A stretch of DNA of 64,000 nt from Torymus aiolomorphi. Taxonomy: Eukaryota > Arthropoda > Insecta > Hymenoptera > Torymidae. Location: contig CM070873.1 of assembly GCA_036365515.1 (NCBI GenBank), forward strand, positions 191,262,604 through 191,326,603, read 5' to 3'. The first letter of the stretch is position 1; each line of letters starts with the position of its first letter. Shown here piece after piece: positions 22,348 through 32,137 of the stretch. The position numbers and the translations under genes were made by a program. The notes beneath the pieces are model-generated. The model worked only from the letters and a program-made list of their open reading frames with translations, was not told the DNA's origin and searched no databases.

Positions 22348-22839
22348 TTAAATCGTAAGACGTCGACGAATTCGCCGACGTGGCTCATCACTGTCGTCAC
22401 GAGGTCGCTTCACCGACATCTTCCGCGGTGACATCGTCCCCGAGGAGACGGTGGTGCACAAAGGTGATGAGCCTACCTCTATCACATCCTGCTTCTCCTC
22501 AGAGACTGGAGAAAAGCACGGCTCGTACTTCTCCAAAAATCCCGGGGAGAAGCAAGAAGGCACCGGTGAGAGCGAAGGCGGCGGCGACAGCGGCGGAAAC
22601 ACCTGCGGTGGGCAGTGCGGTAGTCGCTCAACGAAGAGCGGGGATGGACAGGGCAAGTGTTGTGGCGTGAACGCTGGCGATGCAAACGGCGACTTGATGG
22701 GCGATGATGTAGCCATCTGGACCATCAACTCCGAAAGAAATTCGCCGTTGCTATCCATCGCGAGGCCGATCTCCCAATCGAAATCGGTCTTACTCCACAC
22801 TGTCTCCATTGCTCGGATGTTGTCGCTCGATGAGTCCAT
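22348..22839 (-). CDS. Unrecognised 163-aa Pro/Ser-rich protein, basic tail
   Basis: Uninterrupted from ATG 22839 (MDSSSDNIRAMETVWSKTDF). Acidic N-terminal ~45 residues (TDFDWEIGLAMDSNGEFLSE), a long middle rich in Pro, Ser and Cys with repeated PSP/SPxF (SPFASPAFTPQHLPCPSPLF; FPPLSPPPSLSPVPSCFSP), and a C-terminus with SPRKMSVKRPRDDSDEPRRR-type basic clusters that look like a nuclear signal. No catalytic domain is seen. The promoter fits the element's rule: CTATAAAAG (22875-22883) and TCATT (22850-22854). It is followed at once by histone-like hairpins. A nuclear regulatory or virus-like early protein is a reasonable inference; SP/TP sites could be CDK targets. Confidence 0.7.
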   Translation of the reverse strand: MDSSSDNIRAMETVWSKTDFDWEIGLAMDSNGEFLSELMVQMATSSPIKSPFASPAFTPQHLPCPSPLFVERLPHCPPQVFPPLSPPPSLSPVPSCFSPGFLEKYEPCFSPVSEEKQDVIEVGSSPLCTTVSSGTMSPRKMSVKRPRDDSDEPRRRIRRRLTI

Positions 22840-22849
22840 CTTAGCAAGT

Positions 22850-22883
22850 AATGATTAATCGACAAACTGCGCTGCTTTTATAG
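22850..22883 (-). promoter_or_regulatory. Promoter of the 163-aa gene
   Basis: CTATAAAAG at 22875-22883 with TCATT at 22850-22854, 30 nt apart, then a leader of about 12 nt to the ATG. Confidence 0.65.
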
Positions 22884-22899
22884 CCAAAGCGCGGACCTC

Positions 22900-22964
22900 G
22901 GTGACACTCGCTACGTGGGGGGTGTAAATCGCTCGAGCAAATATTTGAATTTAAAACAAATTTC

Positions 22965-22997
<33 letters not shown>

Positions 22998-23340
22998 TTA
23001 TACTCTTAAAGAATTTTATTTGAAATAATTTCAAGGTCATTCGATCGAGAAGAGATTCTTTTATTTCACGAGTAAGTTAATTTTTTTAAGATAACGTTTG
23101 TAATTTTTATTTTAATTCTATAATTTTTAAAAAGTTTAAAGTATAAAAACCTCAATAAAATCTTGAAAAATTTTTTAATATTTCCATACATGAGAGAGCA
23201 TGAGTATTAAAGAAAAATATTTCAAAATAACGATGGAATCATTTTAAAAAATTTCTAAGTATAGTATTTACATATACATATAGAAAGTTTCGAGGTGTCT
23301 TTTTTTTCAAATAAATTGATTGTTGCTATATTTCATATAT
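22900..23340. other. AT-rich spacer between accessory genes
   Basis: Holds a GA-repeat (about 22963-22997) and otherwise AT-rich DNA with no supported gene. Confidence 0.6.
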
Positions 23341-23345
23341 TTTTT

Positions 23346-23412
23346 AGCTCTGAAAAGAGCTGATTACAACATATAGAAATAAATATATATATATTTAGCT
23401 CTGAAAAGAGCT
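23346..23412 (-). terminator. Two identical histone-like stem-loops
   Basis: AGCTCTTTTCAGAGCT on the minus strand at 23346-23361 and 23397-23412, each with a 6-bp stem, a TTTC loop and a preceding TAATC. They are the distal members of a four-hairpin series behind the 183-aa gene. Confidence 0.75.
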
Positions 23413-23463
23413 GATTATAGCACATAGAAATAAATAAATTGGTCCACGTAAAAATATATATAG

Positions 23464-23479
23464 GGCCCTGGAAAGGGCC
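23464..23479 (-). terminator. Histone-like stem-loop, TTCC loop
   Basis: GGCCCTTTCCAGGGCC on the minus strand; 6-bp stem, loop changed by one base from TTTC to TTCC. Preceded by AATC. Confidence 0.7.
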
Positions 23480-23482
23480 GAT

Positions 23483-23587
23483 TGTGTGTGTGTGCATGCG
23501 TGCGTGCGTGTGTGCGTGCGTGGGTGTGTGTGTGTGTGTGTTGCTGTGTGTGTGTGTATTTGTGGCTGTGTGTGTGTGTGTGTGTTT
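23483..23587. repeat. (GT)n-rich microsatellite
   Basis: TG/TGCG repeat lying between two hairpins downstream of the 183-aa gene. Confidence 0.9.
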
Positions 23588-23603
23588 GGCCTTGAAAAAA
23601 GCC
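23588..23603 (-). terminator. Histone-like stem-loop 2 nt after the 183-aa stop
   Basis: GGCTTTTTTCAAGGCC on the minus strand: 6-bp stem with one G-U pair, TTTC loop, AAAC on both sides. It begins 2 nt after TAA 23606-23608, as in the 163-aa gene. Confidence 0.7.
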
Positions 23604-23605
23604 GT

Positions 23606-24157
23606 TTATGCGGAGTTGCGCCTCTGGATCTTGCGAGGTGGCGATGATGACGGCGATCGTTCCCGAGATTTGAGAGGTCGATAGGTGACCTCGCAAACGA
23701 TCTCCACGTCAACATCTTCATCGTCTGTTACGATGATGAGCTGTGGCGTTGACGCATCATCCTCCTCCACCGGAACCTCCATCACTGAGGCGTCTGCTGT
23801 GTTCACTACTTCCATAACCGAAGGACGTCCTTCCCACTGAACGTAGTCACCCGGCAGAGCGTGATATAGGTCGTTCCCGCAGTATATCATCACGGGTTGA
23901 AGAGGTGGCGGTGGTTGGATGGGTGATGACGCTCGAGATATCTCCAATCCCATCAGCCACTCCTGGAAATCCTCGAAGGGCTGCAGCGCAGGCAGCTCGT
24001 CCACATCGAAGACTTCGCAACCCTCCAAGGCTGCGAGGCCTTCGATTACAGCTTGCTGTAGCTCGTCGTTGTCGCCGAGACGTCCTTGGATGAAGTCTGC
24101 TGCTGCTGGCTCGTCCATTGCGCGGACTAACTCTGGATGTGCGTTACTGGAGTTCAT
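23606..24157 (-). CDS. Unrecognised 183-aa acidic protein, basic tail
   Basis: Uninterrupted from ATG 24157 ([20 protein letters not shown]). The N-terminal third is acidic and helical ([32 protein letters not shown]), then come a Pro-rich [12 protein letters not shown] segment, a hydrophobic-polar region ([20 protein letters not shown]), a very acidic stretch ([20 protein letters not shown]) and a C-terminus with SPSSSPPRK followed by QRRNSA. The plan (acidic start, SP-rich, SP-RK and RR tail) matches the 163-aa protein, so the two may be diverged paralogues. I looked for an LxCxE pocket-protein motif and did not find an exact one. The promoter is TATAAC (24194-24199) and TCAGT (24165-24169). 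A histone-like hairpin follows the stop codon. Confidence 0.7.
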   Translation of the reverse strand: MNSSNAHPELVRAMDEPAAADFIQGRLGDNDELQQAVIEGLAALEGCEVFDVDELPALQPFEDFQEWLMGLEISRASSPIQPPPPLQPVMIYCGNDLYHALPGDYVQWEGRPSVMEVVNTADASVMEVPVEEDDASTPQLIIVTDDEDVDVEIVCEVTYRPLKSRERSPSSSPPRKIQRRNSA

Positions 24158-24164
24158 TGCTCGA

Positions 24165-24199
24165 ACTGATACCGAACGGAGAAAATCGCGCTAGTTATA
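24165..24199 (-). promoter_or_regulatory. Promoter of the 183-aa gene
   Basis: TATAAC at 24194-24199 and TCAGT at 24165-24169, about 32 nt apart, followed by a leader of roughly 10 nt. Confidence 0.6.
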
Positions 24200-24309
24200 T
24201 TACCTCCCGCGGAGCTGCTCCGCGCCAATCAGCGGTCGCGAGCGCTTCTAGCCGTGCGCAAAGGAGAGCGTGCCTGCAATCCGCGGCTTAACAGCGCTAA
24301 AGACGAAAA

Positions 24310-24769
24310 GGTCGTCTAATACCCTGCAGTGGTATCAGCGATCGCTCGCGAGTGCCGCGGGGAGGGGAAGTGCGCGCGAAGGCGAAAAAGTCATTTCACG
24401 CGCGGCAGCCGCGCGAGCAGGAGCTCCCGCGCATACGCCTAATGCCCTACCATGGTGTCAACAGCCACTCTCGAGTGCCGCGGGGAGGGGGGGGGGCGCA
24501 CGCGATGTGAAAAAGTCATTTCACGCGCGGCCGCCGCGCAAGCAGGAGCTCCCGCGCATGCGCCTAATGCCCTACCGCGATGTCAACAGCCGCTCTCGAG
24601 TACCGCAAGGGAGAGGGGCGTACGTGAAAGAGCGAAAAAGCCACTTCGCGCACGGCCGCGGTGCGAGCAGGAACTCCCGCATGGAACGTGACGGCGCGCC
24701 ACGCGACGATGAAAGAGAGCGAAAGACATTTCGCGATCGGCAGCGGTACGAGCAGGAGCTCCCGCGTGA
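24310..24769. repeat. GC-rich ~120-bp tandem repeat, four units
   Basis: Units share CCTAATGCCCTACC, CTCTCGAGTRCCGC, GCGAAAAAGTCATTTC, ACGCGCGGC and GAGCAGGAGCTCCCGCG; they start near 24310, 24440, 24562 and 24682. GGAGCTCC in each is palindromic. The array lies upstream of the 183-aa gene and next to a candidate plus-strand transcript. Enhancer or replication-related roles are guesses. Long arginine/alanine-rich frames here come from the repeats. Confidence 0.75.
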
Positions 24770-24807
24770 ACAAAGTGTTGCGGCCGTGTAGTGTGGCAGT
24801 GCAAGCA

Positions 24808-24978
<171 letters not shown>

Positions 24979-25044
24979 GGACCGCGACTCAACCGAGGAC
25001 GACGAAGATTAAGACAACAACAGGAAAGCCAGCGGTATGTGTGC

Positions 25045-25129
<85 letters not shown>

Positions 25130-25469
25130 TCTATCTCTATCCGTCCGATACGGCAACAACAACGTAGGGACATTTAACGTAGGAACGTTGTCGTGTCCTC
25201 TCTCTCTTTATCTCTCCCTCATATACGCACACATACACCTGCATACAGCAGGGGAGAGAGTTGAGGCGGACCTCAAGGCAGTCGATGGTCTTCAACATAC
25301 ATGAACGCTAGAAACGAAAGGTAAGTTTCTTAAAAATCTATCCCACAATCTCTCTCTCAATCACGAGTGTTTCTCTCTCTCTCGCATACGCTTCTTCGGC
25401 GACGATGTCGAGTTTAGTGTCTCGCGCGCAATGCTTCCTCGAGGATGAGGTCAGGCTTTCGCTCGCGCA

Positions 25470-25508
<39 letters not shown>

Positions 25509-25931
25509 CACCGACGGTGGCGGTCGCGAGGTTGGTTTCGTCTCGCTGACGATGCGGGACTAGCTCATCGACGTGTGGGAGGTTAGTTTTCCTTTTGTGG
25601 ATGACGTTGATCTCGCGCATCTCTCCCTCTCGCTCATCGACGCGTGCGAGGTTAGTTTTCGTCTCGTGGACGATGCGGGTTTCGCCCATCTCTCACATGC
25701 GCGCTTCCTCGACGACGATAAGTTTAAAGTTTCGCTCATGTCTTTCTCACTCATCGTCGTACGTGTATATAGTGTAGTATATAGATGATATTTCATACTT
25801 TTTTTATTTTCAGATATAAGAACATCAGCTTTCAGCAACGACGGGGACGTCTTGAAAACCATCTTCCTTAGTTAAGTATTTCAATGTTTCATTTATATTT
25901 AAAACTACAATATCTTCTATTTCTATTAAAC

Positions 25932-25947
25932 TGCTCTTTTCAGAGCA
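25932..25947 (+). terminator. Histone-like stem-loop, plus strand (1)
   Basis: TGCTCTTTTCAGAGCA: 6-bp stem, TTTC loop. The CTTTTCAG part also reads as a splice acceptor, so the function is ambiguous here. Confidence 0.5.
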
Positions 25948-25986
25948 AAATGGAACAAACTATTTATATATGTTTATTTTCAAAAC

Positions 25987-26002
25987 TGTTCTTTTCAGAG
26001 CA
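25987..26002 (+). terminator. Histone-like stem-loop, plus strand (2)
   Basis: TGTTCTTTTCAGAGCA: 6-bp stem with one G-U pair, TTTC loop, 55 nt after the first. The same acceptor ambiguity applies. Confidence 0.5.
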
Positions 26003-26415
26003 TATTTTTAACTATTCGTGGGATACAGTATGCCTATCTCTCTTTCACTCTCACATACTCTGTACTAACACATTTAAAAATTTTCAGACAACGTGGAAGC
26101 CATCGCCGCTGGATTATTGAGAGTCTACGCGCTGCTCGATGGGGATATGATATACTGCACAATAGGTTAGTATTTTTTCGCACGTCCTTTTACATAATCA
26201 TAGTATGGGGGGGAGGGGGGGTATAATATAATAAATATTAATATTTTTATATGTTTTCAGTTTTCTTTTTTGCAACGAGGAAGCCATCGCCGCTGGACAA
26301 CAACGATGACACTGATGATGACAACGAGCTGCAGTTACAGGTAATAGAATCTGCATATTGCAAGCTGCCCTGCAGCTGATAAGCAGTAGGCTGTTCACCA
26401 TCGGCTGCGTCGGTG

Positions 26416-26564
26416 CTGTTTGCAGTAGCAGGCTGGCCGCTCGCCGCTCGCCGCCCGCCGCCCGCTGCCCGCTCCCTCCGGGCAAGGCCTGACGCGATGG
26501 GGTATTGGGAAGGTAATTTGGTGACCGAGAGAGAGTCACGGGCAAGACCTGACGTGTGCAGTTG
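26416..26564 (-). repeat. Polinton right terminal inverted repeat
   Basis: Reverse complement of 9509-9659; it ends CTGACGTGTGCAGTTG at 26564. Confidence 0.9.
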
Positions 26565-27691
26565 TCCAAATTTGGGAGATTCGCGGAAGTATTTGTCAGA
26601 CAAGCATTAGATAACGGCGAGCAGGCGGACCAGGAAGCTCAGTACGCAAGATGAGTTCGAGCGAAGAAGTAATAAACCTCGGCACATACGACTGCCTGGA
26701 CCGCTCCAGCAGTCGTAAGTTCAACCGCTAATCTGGCCTTACCAGGCATCGCTCTACCAGTTGACGCAGCGTCCACTAACGCCCCACCGACCGCTCTCCA
26801 GGCAACACCACCAGGTGCACCGCAACTGCTCCACCAGCAGGGATAATCGGCGCACCATCAGACGCTGACCAAGAGAAGGACGAGATGCTACTGGCCGTTG
26901 AGAACCTTCTCCGAAAGATGGGAGAAGACGGAATGGGGGACGAGTACAACCCAGGTACCTCCACAACAGCACAGGTATACGTACCGACCCCAAAGTCTCA
27001 ACTTCGACCAGCATCACCGCGAGGGACTACCGTCTACGCTACGGAGCCAAGCTACCGGCCGACGCAGCCGGTAGTAGTAACTGCCGCAAGAAAGCCACCA
27101 CTGGCGGAGCTGCCAACCAAGCCGGCCAGGAGCGTCGGAGTCAAGAAGACGTTGACACCACCAATCTCCATACCCAAAGGCCCGAGTAAGGAGAGAAAGA
27201 AGGTGATAGTCATCGCAGCGCGCCCCGCCAAACCACCAAAGGGGAAGAGAGTGCCGGAGAAGGGGAAAGGAGACGCGGAGTCGAAGCCAGCAGAACACCG
27301 CTCGCCAGTGAAGAAGCAGAGAGGAGAGGGGAAGAACCCACGGACGCAGCCAAAGATTACGCCGGACGATCGGCGAGCGGCAGCCACAATACCAGCTCTC
27401 ACGCCACAGACGGTCCAACAGACAGTAGCAACTATCGCCGCCACATTATCGAAGCCCCCGCCGGTCACCCGTGCTCCTGACGCTGCAACACCAACGGCAT
27501 CATCGCCCACCGACGCAACACCTCCAGCAGCTGTACCATCAACATCACCAGCGGTAGTCCCAGCAACAACACGAACGGCACGACCAGCTGCCTTACAGCC
27601 AGACTACGTGAAAGATATTAGGCGCAACGTGAACCAGCTGCTGAAGGTGAAGTGTCAGATACCCAACGGACCGGAGGTCTTCTCCCTGTAG
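26565..27691 (+). pseudogene. 3' internal part of the split gypsy element, Pro/Ala-rich ORF
   Basis: Sequence resumes after the Polinton with an open stretch (FGRFAEVFVRQALDNGEQ) ending in TGA, possibly the pol C-terminus. A further frame, in place from about 26820 and open to 27691, codes a Pro/Ala/Lys/Thr-rich protein (PPISIPKGPSKERKK; PAKPPKGKRVPEKGKG) ending DYVKDIRRNVNQLLKVKCQ. It has a frame change near 26800-26830. The position corresponds to an ORF3/env slot, but there is no signal peptide, transmembrane segment or envelope motif, so the function is unknown. Confidence 0.55.
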
Positions 27692-27860
27692 GAGTGAGGC
27701 GCTACAGAGTCCGAGTGGGCGGACGGTGGTGGTCACTCTGCCACAACCCGAAGACAGGAGAACTCTGATACTGCACCGAAACCACTGTAAGTTACCCCTT
27801 CGTTTATTGTACCGCGTCATAGTTTTGTGCACAGAGTGAGCCGAGGTCTCACTCTCCGAA

Positions 27861-27872
27861 ATAGGAGGGGGA
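27861..27872 (+). other. Polypurine tract
   Basis: ATAGGAGGGGGA directly before the TGTGACGG start of the 3' LTR; the plus-strand primer site expected in this position. Confidence 0.8.
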
Positions 27873-28658
27873 TGTGACGGAGCATTCCGTCATGATTTGA
27901 ATTACGCGCCGCTAGGGTATAATACCGTAAGCAACCATGCGCAGCAGTGGCGCTGCATACATGCTCAGCCCCACTCACGATAATCGAGCCGCCGTCGCCG
28001 TTATCAATGCTAGCGCCGACGCCGCTCAGCGGGAATAAAGGCAGCGGCCGGCGCCGTCGGAGGCTAGCCCGCTCGGGGCAGCGGAGAGGTATATCCCGCT
28101 TCCGCCAGCTCCGAGTCCACTCTTGCCTGCGGGTACACTCGAGGCAAGACTGGGCAGTAGAGCCCGAGAGCGCACTCCCTGCACCGCGGGTACACTCGGG
28201 TGCAGAGAGCCTGGGGGCGATTACGGGTACACCCGGATCGTCTCGGGAGGTCGCAGGTACACCTGGACTTCTTTCCCTCCGACAAGCTGCGGGAACACCC
28301 GGGCTTGTAACCACTCCTAACCCGACCTACCGGTACACCCGGGGTCTGTCCTACCGGAGCAGCCGCCGGTACACTCGGGCTGTCTCCCCCCTCCCCCCCC
28401 GCTTCCAAGCGAACCGTATTTTAACCCCGCGTTAGTTTATTAACATGTTCGATTATATATAGTTATAAAGTACTGTAGTTGCGTGCTACCGGCTAATTAG
28501 TTGCTAACACACCGTTGTGTTCTTTTGTTTCAGAGCCAACTCACCTCATAGCTTCATCTTTTCTTTATATATATATATATATTTTTTTTTTCTAGTTCAA
28601 TAAACGTTTACATTTACATAGTGCTCTATTAATTGAACCTTATTTCCCAATTAACCCT
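27873..28658 (+). repeat. 3' LTR of gypsy-type retrotransposon, 3' end lost
   Basis: Homologous to 5510-6213. It keeps the GGGTACAC array in mutated form (about 28130-28370) and has small insertions. Similarity stops at 28658 (after AATTAACCCT), whereas the 5' LTR continues 41 bp further to CGTTACA, so the end of this LTR has been replaced. Confidence 0.85.
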
Positions 28659-29743
28659 CCACTCTGTACTACGTGACATAGTAAAAGTTATCCCTTCGAC
28701 GGTCTAAACGAAACCCCTAATATTTTCCCATATAATAACTTAGTTGAGCCCTTGCTAGAGTTTGTTGTACAACATAATTACATCCCTATTGCAAAACATT
28801 TTTCTGCTTTCGTGCTTGATAGCAAGTTGCTTAGATGGTTTTTCACGTAGCGTCCGGTTCGAATTTTTTTTTGGTTTCAGTTGATGAGTTTGAATTTGGT
28901 TTTTGATTTGAATTTTAGTTTGGTCATCGAATAGAATTTAAACCCGGCTGATTTGAATTTTGTTTGTTGTTGTTTTTTTTTTGCTTTCGACTTGAATTTT
29001 AAATTCGGCTTTAGCTCGAATTTTAGTTTGGCTTGCGGCTTGCAACCTTGTTTTCTCTTGACTATTGCTATTCATTTGAATTAGTTGCTATCATTTTAAA
29101 TTATTTTAGCATATAGCGAAGTGAATATCGAAACTATTTGTTTTTTTTTCGTTGTTACTGGTAGAATAAGGCAATTAAGTGGCGATAATTTCCTTTTTCT
29201 TTGGCGTGCTACACACATGGAGTGCATTTAGTAGTTGTAGTTAGTAATTTTTTTTATCGTAGTAAGTTGGTTGTTGTAGGCGGGGCAAGCAATCAGAAAC
29301 AACAGAGATATTGATATAGTTGCTGCGTTGTTAACTGATTGACTTGGGTACGTCATATATATTTTTTTTTGGATTGCTCATTTTTCCATTAGTTTTTTTT
29401 GCTGTTGACTCAGATACAGTCAACTGCAGTATTCTTTTTTCCTCTACTGCCTGTTGCTCGTTAGCAACAGATACTGCAGTGCTTGGTCGAAAATTTTTTT
29501 TTTTTTTTGCTTTCTGCTTTTGCTTAATTGGCTTTATTCTGTTCTTTCTTCAGTTCTCGGATTGAGAGAGCCTTAGTGGCATCCCGAGGAAATAAGTCAG
29601 TTGGCATCCTGAGCATTTGCGCTTACGAAAGCGAAGGGTAAACTTCATTTCTCTCTTAAATAATAAAACCGTTTTTTTATTATTTTATTTTATTACTCGT
29701 CGGCGTAGGAATAAAAATTAAGTAGTTAGTTATTGTAATCGAA
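28659..29743. other. Leader of second LTR element, non-coding
   Basis: AT- and T-rich DNA with a degenerate TTTGAATTTTAGTTTGG repeat at 28859-29050. No LTR matching the putative one at 35.57 kb was found, so the 5' end of the second retroelement is unclear. No gene seen. Confidence 0.5.
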
Positions 29744-32112
29744 ATGGCATCGAATATGGACAGAGATAGCCAGCCGGAGGTAGATGCCGAGAGGAATCGG
29801 TTAGAGGCAGTTTTTCAATCTTACAGTTAGGAGAAAATGTTCCAGGCACTGAAGAGTAGTCGGTTGAGTAGAGAAGGGAGTATGTCGGATTTAATCGATC
29901 GTTTAGTGAGATTTGGCTTACGTTGGACGTTTGGGGCTAGAGCCGCTTCCAGGAATATCCTAGTTGATAACGATCCATCGAGGGGATCTTTAGTGCCGGG
30001 ACTAGAGCACGATGAGACTTTTATGGGCGTGACTACGGAGACTGAACTTGGAGAGGCCGTCGAGGTGGAGGATCCAGCCCCCAACTCAACAATGAGGGAG
30101 ATATTGGATCGATCTGCTCAAATGGAGACTGTGGCCACGAGTATGACCACAGTTGCAGATAGTAGTGTAACGTCGAGCATGGTATCGACACTTTATGCTG
30201 AAAATCCACAGAGGATGTACGAATCAATTTATACTGGACTATCCTCCAAGACCAGCCAGCTGATGAGCACTGGTGCCACACAGCATCCGCAGGGGGCCAG
30301 ACCAAAAGTCCCAGATAATAGAAATTCGAATAGTCAGCATTCGTATGATCTACCGAAGGCCCAATCCACGATGTACACTCCATCAAACAATAGCCATATT
30401 TCTTCTACCCATCCAAGCCTTCCTGGTGGGTTGGGACCTTACCCACAGTACCTTTCTCGAAACCAATACATATCTCAACTTATCGAAACATATCCTCAAC
30501 CACAACCTGAACCGTTACCTCCCTCTATCGAAACATTCCACATGTCACCACCGGCAACCTCACAATCCAACACTGCTCGTGTACATTTCGAAAATCACCC
30601 TCTGGTAGAATCGGAACCTCTAAGTAAAAGTAGTCAGTCGTCGTATCCTCCTCGTACAGAAGCGAGTTTAATCAGAGAAGCGAACATTCAGCTTCCTGGG
30701 TCGACTTCCCAATCAAGTAGAGAACCGAATACTCTACGATTACCAAACCAATTTCCATCGAGTAGAATAGAAAAGTCTCAGGCGGTGATAAATCAACAAA
30801 ATCTGTCAGGTATAGAAGGGGTGAGGAGACATAACCCTCAACAGCCCCTGGTGGAAAATGCGAGATCGTCGTTCGCAGGGCAGGACCCCACCAGGGATAT
30901 GGTGGGAGTATGGGATTTTATCCCCCCACTAGTGGTTACCCTTGGCCATACCCACCTATGTATCTACCTTACGGATACTATCCTCCGATGGCATATGGCC
31001 AACACGCTCTTCCATTTGATTATCGTAGCTCTGCGCAAAATGATCCTAGGTATGCCTCATTTTCGCAACCCTCAATAGTAGATATGTCAAGACATTTTTC
31101 AAATCTTGATTCCACATTTCAAAGAGAAACTTGAACATATACTCTATTGCAAAAGTCGCAGGTCAGTTTCTCTGGGAAATATAAAGAAGACGTCGAGGAA
31201 TTCATAGAAAGAATTAAAGAGTGCCAGTACTCGTTGAGTATCACAGATGGTGAAATTTTGAAATTGATTCCGTCGATTTTGTCTGGTGCAGCCCGTTTTT
31301 GGGCTAGGCCATTGAGTCAAAACTGGAGATCCACAACCGACTTTTTTGCAGCCCTTCGTTTTCAATACGGTGTCCCTGATTTCCAAGCTCGTCTGGAAGA
31401 AGAAATTAGATCGGGAACTCAAGGGCCAGATGAACCAATTTCATTCTTTATTTCTAATTTAAGATTGTTGTTAGATAAAGTGGTACCGAAAATGATCTTG
31501 GAGACAGAGCTCAAGAGGGCATACAGAAACTTGCACCCTTCGCTATATCGTTACATATTTAGGGATCAGTTCAAAACTTTCGAAGAACTACAGATTCTGG
31601 GACAAAGGGAGAAGGTGAGTCGAGAAAAGGAAAAAACTTATCATCCCCCACCACCTCCCGAATCGTCGCTTTTTCCAAACTTTGCATACAACATGAAAAA
31701 GCATACGAAAACAGCGGTCATAAATACAACTGAAGTCGAAGTTGAACAAAATGTGACCGCTGTGAACGAAGTTTCTAAGGACTATCCTGTATCGAAACGA
31801 GAACGGGGCAACGTTACCCAGCAAATGGCACAACCACAAGAGCGAAGCCAGACCAGACAATCACCAAGGCGCAAGGAAGTAAGAATGTGCCAACGAAAGC
31901 ACGCCAATCAGCGCAATCGATCAATACTCCGTCTACCAATCAAACTTCACGGAGAAATAACACAGCAGATGACAAATGCTGGGTTTGTCAGAAGCAAGAA
32001 CACTGAGCGAGAGGTTGCAAGGAACGAAGTGCAATCCTGTACTACAGATGCGAGTACCCTGGGGTCATCGTCGCAACGTGTGCGAATTGTAGTAACGCGA
32101 CCAAGGCGATGA
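29744..32112 (+). pseudogene. Decayed gag of a second gypsy-like element
   Basis: It starts at ATG 29744 (MASNMDRDSQPEVDAERNRL) with an in-frame TAG at 29828-29830. A long Pro/Ser/Gln-rich N-terminal region runs to about 30900, where the frame changes in a Tyr/Pro-rich segment. A capsid domain follows from 31147 (VSFSGKYKEDVEEFIERIKE, LIPSILSGAARFWARPLSQN, PDFQARLEEEIRSGTQ). The zinc-knuckle sequence near 31970-32070 (KCWVCQKQEH, TCANC) lies in a different frame from the main ORF and contains a TGA. It is the structural precursor of a Ty3/gypsy-type particle. Confidence 0.75.
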
Positions 32113-32137
32113 TAAGAAGAAGCAAGATTCGTCGTCG

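Larger units (their letters stand above)
21838..22353. repeat. 258-bp tandem duplication
   Basis: 21838-22095 and 22096-22353 are almost identical. Each contains the last ~85 nt of orphan gene copy 2, its 3' flank and two histone-like hairpins read on the minus strand. The duplication therefore doubled the hairpin set behind the 163-aa gene. Confidence 0.92.

Noticed and set aside
22380..22858. Plus-strand ORFs opposite the 163-aa gene
   Set aside because: The minus-strand frame has TATA, initiator, ATG and 3' hairpins; the opposite frames have none.
23606..24157. LxCxE pocket-protein motif in the 183-aa protein
   Set aside because: LEGCE and IVCEV come close but neither has the L-x-C-x-E spacing and residues.
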